In this document: piece by piece, positions 58,231-64,000 of the stretch
Numbering within the stretch: the first letter of the stretch is position 1
Layout: each line of letters opens with the position of its first letter
Assembly: GCF_014647975.1 (NCBI RefSeq)
Contig: NZ_BMQF01000001.1
Coordinates: forward strand, 186,001 to 250,000
Source of the DNA: Streptomyces fumigatiscleroticus
GTDB taxonomy: Bacteria > Actinomycetota > Actinomycetes > Streptomycetales > Streptomycetaceae
DNA: 64,000 nucleotides
Direction of reading: 5' to 3'
Made by a program: the position numbers and the translations under genes
Notes under the pieces: generated by a model
The model's database searches: none
Told to the model about the DNA's origin: nothing
The model's input: the letters and a program-made list of their open reading frames with translations, nothing else

Positions 58231-59462
58231 CCCGGCCGGCCGACGGGACCGAGGACCGCTACCGCATCCTCCTGGTCGAGGACGACGACGGGGACGCCCT
58301 GCTGGTGGAGGAGCTGCTGATCGACACCGATCTGCCGCACACCCTGGTGCGGACCCGGACGGTGGCCGGGGCACGCCGTGCCCTGGCGGCGCAGTCCTTC
58401 GACTGCGTACTGCTGGACCTGCATCTGCCCGACGTGGCCGGGCTCGGCACCGTCAAGGCCGTGCAGGAGACGGACGGGCACGCCGCCGTCATCGTGCTCA
58501 CCGGGCTCGCCGAGTCCCGGGCCGGGGTGGACGCCCTCCGGGCCGGCGCGCAGGACTATCTCGTCAAGGGCAAGGTCGAGCCCGAGCTGCTCCAGCGGGC
58601 GGTGCGCTACGCGGTCCAGCGCAAGCAGTCCGAGCGGGCCAACGCCGATCTCCAGGTCGGCCGGCTGCGGGCGGAGGAGAACGCGCGGCTGGAGCGCGGC
58701 CTGCTGCCCGAGCCGATCCTCACCGCACCGTCCGTCACCGTCACCAGCCGGTACTTCCCCGGACGCGAACAGGCGCTGCTGGGCGGCGACTTCCTCGACG
58801 TGGTGCAGACGGACGACGGTCAGGTGCACGCGATCGTCGGGGACGTCAGCGGTCACGGCGCGGACGCCGCGGCCCTCGGCGTCTGCCTGCGCATCGCCTG
58901 GCGCACCCTCACCCTCGGCGGCCACCGCAACCAGGAGCTGCTGCACCTGCTGGAGCGGATGCACATCGCCGAGCGCAGCGGCAGCGACCTGTTCACCACC
59001 TGCACGCTGATCACCCTGGACCCGGACCGGGCGACGGTCACGCTGCACCTGGTGGGCCACCACGAGCCGGTGCTGGTCACGCCCGCCGGCGCCCAGGAGG
59101 TGCCCGCCGCCCACGGCATGGCCCTCGGCATCGTCCCCGGTCTCGGGAAGTGGCCGTCCACCACGGTGGAGCTGCCTGCGCGCGGCAGCCTCATCGTCTA
59201 CACCGACGGGCTGATCGAGGGCTATGCGGGCGGCGACGACGTACGGCTGGGCGTCGAGGGCCTGCTCGGCATCCTCGACGAGACGCGCTCCCCCGATCCG
59301 GGCGAGCACCTCGACCGGCTGATCGCCCGGGCCCGTTCCCTCAACGCCGAGCGGCACACGGACGACCTGGCCATCCTGCGCCTGGACTGGGACGTCTCCC
59401 TGGCCTCCGGAAAGGGGCGCGGCGGGCCCGCCCACCGGACGGCGTCCGGCAGGGGCCGCTGA
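58227..59462 (+). CDS. Response regulator with SpoIIE-type PP2C phosphatase output
   Basis: A 411-residue protein. The receiver domain is at about 12-135, with acidic pocket EDDDGD at 18-23, phospho-acceptor Asp64 (VLLDLHLP), and Lys in YLVKGKVEP. A linker coiled coil (RKQSERANADLQVGRLRAEE) follows. The SpoIIE phosphatase has GGDFLDVV, GDVSGHGADAA, YTDGLIEG and DDLAIL. It is an RsbU-like effector that would dephosphorylate an anti-anti-sigma factor when phosphorylated by the upstream kinase. The C-terminal 20 residues are Arg/Gly-rich and variable. Confidence 0.95.
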   Translation: MTRPADGTEDRYRILLVEDDDGDALLVEELLIDTDLPHTLVRTRTVAGARRALAAQSFDCVLLDLHLPDVAGLGTVKAVQETDGHAAVIVLTGLAESRAGVDALRAGAQDYLVKGKVEPELLQRAVRYAVQRKQSERANADLQVGRLRAEENARLERGLLPEPILTAPSVTVTSRYFPGREQALLGGDFLDVVQTDDGQVHAIVGDVSGHGADAAALGVCLRIAWRTLTLGGHRNQELLHLLERMHIAERSGSDLFTTCTLITLDPDRATVTLHLVGHHEPVLVTPAGAQEVPAAHGMALGIVPGLGKWPSTTVELPARGSLIVYTDGLIEGYAGGDDVRLGVEGLLGILDETRSPDPGEHLDRLIARARSLNAERHTDDLAILRLDWDVSLASGKGRGGPAHRTASGRGR

Positions 59463-59503
59463 GCGGGCGGAGCTGGCCCACCGCTCCGTCCGCCCTCGCC
59501 GGT

Positions 59504-59680
59504 TCAGGGGCGCCAGCCGTACTGCGGCGGGATGCGCACGTCGCCGCCCAGCTCCCTGGCCGCGCGGCGGGCCCAGGTGGGCTCGGGCAGCGGCTGGCGG
59601 CCGATCAGGACGGCGTCGGCCTCGCCGCCCGCGAGGATCTTCTCGGCCTGCCGCGGGTCGGTGATCGCACCGACCCGCGG
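59504..59680 (-). pseudogene. C-terminal remnant of an old yellow enzyme gene
   Basis: The minus strand reads GAITDPRQAEKILAGGEADA and then VLIGRQPLPEPTWARRAARE, ending VRIPPQYGWRP and TGA at 59504. This is the C-terminus of a YqjM-type NADH:flavin oxidoreductase (FMN-phosphate site and last helix). The rest of the gene is absent. The sequence to the right is not related in the same frame. Confidence 0.75.
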
Positions 59681-59729
59681 CGACCGGCGTCGACGTCTCG
59701 TCGTACAAGCCGCACCGCCGGGCAGCGGT

Positions 59730-59747
59730 CCTGCCCGTTCGGGCAGG
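59730..59747. terminator. Short hairpin in the gap before the M23 peptidase gene
   Basis: A perfect 8-bp stem (59730-59737 with 59740-59747) has a 2-base loop, about 270 bp after the receiver-phosphatase stop and 56 bp before the peptidase start. It may terminate transcription from the left or be part of the peptidase leader. Confidence 0.4.
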
Positions 59748-59802
59748 CAGGCCTGCCTTTGTGCCCGGTGACGGACGCGGGGCGGCGCGTTAGCCTCCGC
59801 TC

Positions 59803-60891
59803 GTGAGCACCATGATCCCTACGGGACCGCCCGCGGAGCGGAGCACGAAGCGGACCCGGCGCGGACCCGGCCCCTTCGTCCTGCTGGTGCTGCCGGGGCT
59901 GCTCACGCTCACGGCGGTGACCGGCTTCCTGGCGCTCACGGGCGGCCTCTCCCCCGCGTCGTCGCAGAGTGACGGGGCGGGATCGTCGGCCGACGCCGTC
60001 CGCATCGACGACTCCTACGGCCCGTGGCTGCGCAAGGCCGCCGCCCAGTGCTCGGTCGTCAGGGCCTCGGTGCTCGCCGCGCAGATCGACCAGCTCTCCG
60101 GCTGGAGCAACGACTCCGGCAGGCTCTCCGGCCGGCGGGGCATCGCCGGCTTCACCGACGCCCAGTGGCGGACCTGGGGCAGGGACGACGACGGCAACGG
60201 GCGCTCCTCGCCCCGGGACCCGGCGGACGCCATCATGGCGCTCGGCCGGCAGGACTGCTCCCTGGCCGGGAAGGTGACCGACGCGCGCACCGAGGGCCGG
60301 GTCAGCGGGGACCTCGTGGAGCTCACCCTGGCCGCGTACGCGACGGGCGCGGACGCGGTGACAGAGGCGGGCCGGGTGCCCGACGGGGCCAGGACCTACC
60401 TCACCGAGGTGAAGGCGCTCTTCGCGCGCTACGAGGCGTTCGACCGGGAGGACTCCGACGGCACCGGGAACAAGGCGGCGGGCGCGATCCTCGCCGCCCC
60501 CGTCTCCACCCTCACCGTCACCTCGCCGTACGGATCACGTCAGCACCCGTTGACCGGGGTGACCAAGCTGCACACCGGCGTCGACTTCGGCGCGCCCCAG
60601 GGGTCCCAGGTCTCCGCGGCGAAGGAGGGCCGGGTGGTCTTCGCCGCGATGACCAAGGCGTACGGCAACCGCATCGTGATCGACCACGGCACCATCGGCG
60701 GCAAACGGCTGGAGACGACGTACAGCCACCTGTCGGCCCTCCAGGTCTCGGCCGGGCAGAGCGTCGAGACCGGGACGCCGATCGGGCTGGTCGGTTCCAC
60801 CGGTCTGTCCACCGGCCCCCACCTGCACTTCGAGGTGATTCTCGACGGGTACTACACCGACCCGCAGCCCTGGCTGGCCGCGGGCGGGTGA
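59803..60891 (+). CDS. M23-family peptidase (LytM-type), membrane-anchored or secreted
   Basis: A 362-residue cell-wall hydrolase. The basic N-terminus and hydrophobic segment (about 24-47) form a signal anchor. Residues about 70-155 resemble a lytic-transglycosylase-like helical domain (AAQCSVVRASVLAAQIDQLS, then RGIAGFTDAQWRTWG). The C-terminal M23 metallopeptidase domain has TSPYGSRQHPLTG, the zinc site LHTGVDFGAP (His and Asp), and HLHFEV with the remaining His ligands. It should cut peptidoglycan cross-bridges. Start GTG 59803. Confidence 0.92.
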   Translation: MSTMIPTGPPAERSTKRTRRGPGPFVLLVLPGLLTLTAVTGFLALTGGLSPASSQSDGAGSSADAVRIDDSYGPWLRKAAAQCSVVRASVLAAQIDQLSGWSNDSGRLSGRRGIAGFTDAQWRTWGRDDDGNGRSSPRDPADAIMALGRQDCSLAGKVTDARTEGRVSGDLVELTLAAYATGADAVTEAGRVPDGARTYLTEVKALFARYEAFDREDSDGTGNKAAGAILAAPVSTLTVTSPYGSRQHPLTGVTKLHTGVDFGAPQGSQVSAAKEGRVVFAAMTKAYGNRIVIDHGTIGGKRLETTYSHLSALQVSAGQSVETGTPIGLVGSTGLSTGPHLHFEVILDGYYTDPQPWLAAGG

Positions 60892-60903
60892 CACCGTGAA
60901 AGA

Positions 60904-60935
60904 GCCCGCCCGGTGGCCCCGGCCGCCGGGCGGGC
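60904..60935 (+). terminator. Terminator of the M23 peptidase gene
   Basis: A 10-bp stem (60904-60913 with 60926-60935) with a 12-base, itself G/C-rich loop lies 12 bp after the stop codon. Confidence 0.7.
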
Positions 60936-61004
60936 CCGTCGCCGGATCCGCCGCCGCGAGGTGCGGGCTCCCGCCGTCCGGACGGTGACGCCCGCGCCGC
61001 GGAG

Positions 61005-61376
61005 TCAGATCCGGCCGCCGGTGAGGCGGGTGAGCGGGCCCTGCGCCTGCCGTCCCGACCGGCGGCCCGCCGCGTAGGAGGCGGCGCTCAGCGCGGTCAG
61101 GCCCGCGCCCACACCGGCGGCGAGGTACTTGCGGGCGGCGATGACCGTCCAGGCCGTCCTGGCGGTGGCCGCGACCTGGCCCGAGGCCGTGACGATCGCC
61201 TGGCGGCCCGCCTCGACGCCCTTGGCGGCGGTCTGCGCGGCGTCACCGGTGGCGGACGCGGCGCTCTTGGCGGCCTGCGAGGCCGGGGCGGTGGCCTTGC
61301 CGGCGGTCTGCCGGGCCTTGGCCCCGGCGGCCCGGACCGACTGCTTCTGACTCGTGTCGTTGTTCGATTCACTCAT
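61005..61376 (-). CDS. Ala-rich helical protein with a C-terminal membrane segment
   Basis: A 123-residue protein. Residues 1-75 are Ala/Lys/Gln/Ser-rich and predicted as one amphipathic helix (KARQTAGKATAPASQAAKSA and similar), like apolipoprotein or late-embryogenesis-type repeats. Residues about 85-105 are hydrophobic (YLAAGVGAGLTALSAASYAA), and the tail is basic. It may shape or coat a membrane, or bind nucleic acid. There is no known family. ATG 61376 is 184 bp from the divergent gene. Confidence 0.65.
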   Translation of the reverse strand: MSESNNDTSQKQSVRAAGAKARQTAGKATAPASQAAKSAASATGDAAQTAAKGVEAGRQAIVTASGQVAATARTAWTVIAARKYLAAGVGAGLTALSAASYAAGRRSGRQAQGPLTRLTGGRI

Positions 61377-61560
61377 GGACACCGCTTTGCCCCTCGCTCC
61401 GGCGGCAAACGCGTCCCCGGGCACGACCTGCGGGCCACCGGGCCCCACCGCGCTTCGGCCGAAATCATGGCCGAAACCCGCCTGCGCACAGGCCGTCGAG
61501 CGGAAAACGGGTATGCCTCGCACGCGCCCACACACGCCGGGCAGGGGGGAGCCGGCCAAG

Positions 61561-62235
61561 GTGACACCGTCGTGCCGCAGTTTTGGACGGGAGGAGTCCC
61601 GCCGCGCCCGACGCCGGCGTACCGTGGGGCAGTTGCGCGCCCAGGGACGGTACGGTCCCGGTTTCCGCGAGGTGTTCCCCGCACTGGCCGGGCTGGTGCT
61701 CCTGGTGTGCGCCGCCGTCGCGGGCCTCACGGCGGCCTACCGCGCGCTCGGGATCGGCGTGCCGATCGCCGCGCCACTGCTCCTCGCCGCCGTCGTACCG
61801 GTGCTCGTCCGGCGCCACCGCCCGCTCGTGCGCCGCCGTATGGGCTACTACACCGCGGACGAGATCGCCGAACTGGACGTGGCGGGCCTGGCGCTGGCCG
61901 TCTCCCGCATGCTGCGCCGGGACGGCTGGTCCGTACGGCTTCCGGCCGGGGAGCGCGTACGGCCCCGGGTACAGGCGCGCGACGGCCGGGGGCGCCGGCT
62001 GGAGGTGGCCTTCCGCCCCGTCGCCGAGCCGCTGCCGGACGAGGACCCGCCCCTGGGCCGCGCCCGACGGCCGGCCGCCGGCCCGTCCCTGCGCCTGGTG
62101 GTGCACCGCGGCACCTTCGCCCACCGGGACGTGCAGTGGGCCCGCGGCAGCGGCGACACCCGGCTCGTCGACGGCACGCTGCTGAGGCGCTGGGCGTGCG
62201 GCACGCCCCTGGACCAGCTGGTCGACCTGCGGTGA
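61561..62235 (+). CDS. Two-TM membrane protein with a soluble C-terminal domain
   Basis: About 224 residues. Two hydrophobic segments lie near 42-62 and 70-90 (FREVFPALAGLVLLVCAAVA, PIAAPLLLAAVVPVLV). A basic loop and a soluble domain follow (AELDVAGLALAVSRMLRRDG, then RVRPRVQARDGRGRRLEVAF) that resembles the alpha-beta core of Mrr-like restriction-endonuclease folds, but I see no clear catalytic D-ExK. The start is uncertain. GTG 61561 has AGGGGGGAG 9 nt upstream, and GTG 61624 is an alternative. Confidence 0.6.
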   Translation: MTPSCRSFGREESRRARRRRTVGQLRAQGRYGPGFREVFPALAGLVLLVCAAVAGLTAAYRALGIGVPIAAPLLLAAVVPVLVRRHRPLVRRRMGYYTADEIAELDVAGLALAVSRMLRRDGWSVRLPAGERVRPRVQARDGRGRRLEVAFRPVAEPLPDEDPPLGRARRPAAGPSLRLVVHRGTFAHRDVQWARGSGDTRLVDGTLLRRWACGTPLDQLVDLR

Positions 62236-62400
62236 ACCCAGCAGCCACCCAAGACCCGTGCATCACACCGGAAACAAGGACAACAGCCGAGGTGAGCGGG
62301 GAGGACCGCCGCCACCAGGAAGTTCAACAGAAAACCCGCCGCCCTGTCCGGCACCCGCATAGCGTGCGATCAGCCGACCCGCCCCGCTAGGAGTTTTGGG

Positions 62401-62781
62401 ATGTCCCACGACGACTCGGAGTTCTCCCCGGCCCGACCACGGCGCTCACGGCGCTCCTCCCGCCGCACATGGGGCGGCTACCACCGCACACTGCGCGTCC
62501 TGCGCCGCGCCTGCCGCCGGCAGCGCCGCGTCGCCACCCTCGCCGCCCTCGGCTACTTCACCCTCTTCCTCACGCTCACCGTCACGGCTCCGTCCCTCAT
62601 GACCCGCCCCGCCCCCGGCGGCCTGCCCACGGGCCTGCTGCTCGCCCTGCTCCAACTGCCCGTCACCTGGCTGGCGGTGATCCTCTACGAGTGCACCGCA
62701 CGCCGGTACGTCGACCCCCTGGCCCGCCGCCTGAACGGTTATGCGCGGCCGGCCGGCGCCGACGGGGAGCGGCGGCCGTGA
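62401..62781 (+). CDS. DUF485 membrane protein
   Basis: A 126-residue protein with an Arg-rich N-terminus and two hydrophobic segments (ALGYFTLFLTLTVTAPSLMT and LLLALLQLPVTWLAVILYEC), the DUF485 pattern. It is normally encoded directly before a sodium/solute symporter of the ActP type (yjcH-actP in E. coli), as here. It may assist that transporter. TAGGAG precedes ATG 62401. Its stop overlaps the GTG of the next gene. The 165 bp upstream show no gene. Confidence 0.9.
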   Translation: MSHDDSEFSPARPRRSRRSSRRTWGGYHRTLRVLRRACRRQRRVATLAALGYFTLFLTLTVTAPSLMTRPAPGGLPTGLLLALLQLPVTWLAVILYECTARRYVDPLARRLNGYARPAGADGERRP

Positions 62782-64000
62782 CCGAGTTCAGCGGCTCCGC
62801 GCAGACCTGGTCCCTCGTGGCCTTCAGCAGCGTCGTGGCGCTCACGCTGCTGCTGTGCGTGCTGACCGGCCCCGACCGCGACGACCTCGCCGAGTTCTAC
62901 ACCGGCTACCGTTCCCTGTCCCCGCTGCGCAACGGGCTGGCGATCGCCGGTGACTACATCTCCGCCGCGACCGTGCTCACCATCGGCGGGGTGATCGCGC
63001 TGTGCGGCTACGACGGTGTCGTCCTCGCCCTGAGCACGCTGCTCTCCCTGCTCCTGCTGATGTTCCTGCTGGCCGAACCCCTCCATCACACGGGCCGGTT
63101 CACCATGGGCGACGCGCTCGGCCGGCGCATGCCCTCCCGCGCGGTGCGCCTGACCGCCTGCACGGTCACCGTCCTGTCGCTGGTGCCGATGATGGTCGTC
63201 CAGCTCGCCGGCGTCGGCCAGCTGCTCGCCTTCGTCCTGGGCTTCTCCGACTCCACGATGAAGACCGCCTGCGTCGTCGGCGCGGGCACACTGATGATCA
63301 GCTACGCGGCCCTGGGCGGGATGAAGGGCACCGCCCTGATCCAGATCCTCAAGACGGTGATGCTGCTGGGCTCCGGGCTCGTCGTCGCCGTGCTCCTCCT
63401 GTACACCTTCGGCTGGGACGTCCGGGCGATGTTCGACCGGGCCGCCGGCCGCAGCGGCGCCGGACAGCACTTCCTGCGCTACGGGCTCCAGTTCGCGGGC
63501 GGCCCGCACCCGGGTCTGGACATGGTCAGCACCCAGTTCGCCATCGTGCTGGGCGGCGCCTGCCTGCCGCACGTCACCATGCGGATGTACACCGCGGGCA
63601 GCGCCCGCCAGGTGCGCCGCGCGATGTCCTGGGCGGTGTCCTCCGTGGCGCTGTTCGTCCTGATCGTCACCGTCGTCGGCATCGGCGCGGCGGCCCTGGT
63701 CGGGCGGCAGGGCATCACCGCCGCGGACCCGCGCGGCAACACCGCCTATCTCCTCGGTTCCCGGGCCGCGTTCGGCACGGACCTGTCCCGCACGGAGAGC
63801 CTGGTGTTCACCACCGTCACCACGGCGGTCTTCCTCACCCTGCTCGCCTCCGTCGCCAGCATGACCCTGGCCTGCGCCAACTCCCTGGCCCACGACGTCG
63901 TCGCCGCCCGGCGGGGAGGTCTTCGGCCGCTGCGCGAGACGACCGTCGCCCGGGTCTGTGCCCTGGTCGTCGGCGCCCCGGTGGTGCTGCTGGCCACGCT
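62778..64000 (+). CDS. Sodium/solute symporter (ActP-like), 3' end beyond the window
   Basis: 407 codons are visible and the frame is still open at the right edge. The family is normally 520-550 residues. It has the SSS-family features AEFYTGYRSLSPLRNGLAIA followed by GDYISAATVLTIGGVIALCG near 50-70, YAALGGMKGTALIQILKTVM near 175-195, and GGACLPHVTMRMYTAGSARQ near 258-277. With the coupled DUF485 gene it most resembles acetate or short monocarboxylate symporters. Start GTG 62778 overlaps the DUF485 stop (GTGA). Confidence 0.92.
   Translation, partial: MTEFSGSAQTWSLVAFSSVVALTLLLCVLTGPDRDDLAEFYTGYRSLSPLRNGLAIAGDYISAATVLTIGGVIALCGYDGVVLALSTLLSLLLLMFLLAEPLHHTGRFTMGDALGRRMPSRAVRLTACTVTVLSLVPMMVVQLAGVGQLLAFVLGFSDSTMKTACVVGAGTLMISYAALGGMKGTALIQILKTVMLLGSGLVVAVLLLYTFGWDVRAMFDRAAGRSGAGQHFLRYGLQFAGGPHPGLDMVSTQFAIVLGGACLPHVTMRMYTAGSARQVRRAMSWAVSSVALFVLIVTVVGIGAAALVGRQGITAADPRGNTAYLLGSRAAFGTDLSRTESLVFTTVTTAVFLTLLASVASMTLACANSLAHDVVAARRGGLRPLRETTVARVCALVVGAPVVLLAT

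Overview
The window is a stretch of high-GC actinobacterial chromosome, almost certainly Streptomyces. The evidence is the very strong G/C preference at third codon positions, frequent GTG starts, many GTGA/ATGA stop-start overlaps, a single in-frame TTA (bldA-type) codon in an exported protein, and typical streptomycete families (DUF3152, GPP34, DUF4142 with a sortase, CHASE3 kinases with SpoIIE-type phosphatases). No CRISPR array, insertion sequence, prophage or rRNA was seen. The only RNA gene recognised is tRNA-Sec.

Layout. 1-2.4 kb (minus): exopolysaccharide genes, namely a short UDP-glucose dehydrogenase-like protein, a hyaluronan-synthase-like GT2 enzyme and the 5' end of an exported protein with a TTA codon. 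3.3-5.5 kb: a TetR regulator and a 14-TM drug exporter. 5.7-7.7 kb: a GH15 glucoamylase/trehalase-like enzyme. 7.7-10.7 kb: Fur-family regulator divergent from catalase-peroxidase katG. 11.2-17 kb: a complete 5-oxoproline (pyroglutamate) module. pxpABC points left. DUF969-DUF979 (predicted transporter), pcp and DUF2891 point right. Both are driven from one intergenic region where identical 15-bp palindromes sit inside both promoter spacers. 17-40 kb: mixed house-keeping and accessory genes (beta-propeller, htpG, WGR-propeller protein, sortase plus DUF4142, ammonia-lyase with a YheO-type regulator, old yellow enzyme with MerR, SpoIIE phosphatase, hydrolases, WrbA, NUDIX).

39.9-45.3 kb: a LysR regulator divergent from benzoylformate decarboxylase, benzaldehyde dehydrogenase and an aromatic-acid MFS importer. 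Together they would convert imported benzoylformate to benzoate. 45.4-48.8 kb: a three-gene overlapping operon (acyl-CoA-dehydrogenase-fold flavoprotein without the catalytic Glu, cytoplasmic PhnD/NMT1-like binding protein, TusA-like/di-iron fusion) behind a pair of GTCCC/GGGAC dyads. It runs into the selenocysteine locus at 48.8-53.1 kb: selD, tRNA-Sec (selC), selB and selA. The selB stop codon lies exactly opposite the tRNA-Sec anticodon. The operon is the best candidate here for an undescribed system.

53.2-64 kb: an exported protein with a disturbed start, an APC permease, and a stress-signalling group (RsbW-like ATPase, receiver, small HTH-like protein, CHASE3 histidine kinase, receiver-SpoIIE phosphatase). 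These are followed by an M23 peptidase, small membrane proteins, and a DUF485 plus sodium/solute symporter pair that runs off the right edge. Gene remnants (SDR, old yellow enzyme and others) lie at about 10.8-11.1, 17.1-17.7 and 59.5 kb.

All family assignments are from reading translations by eye. No database search was run.
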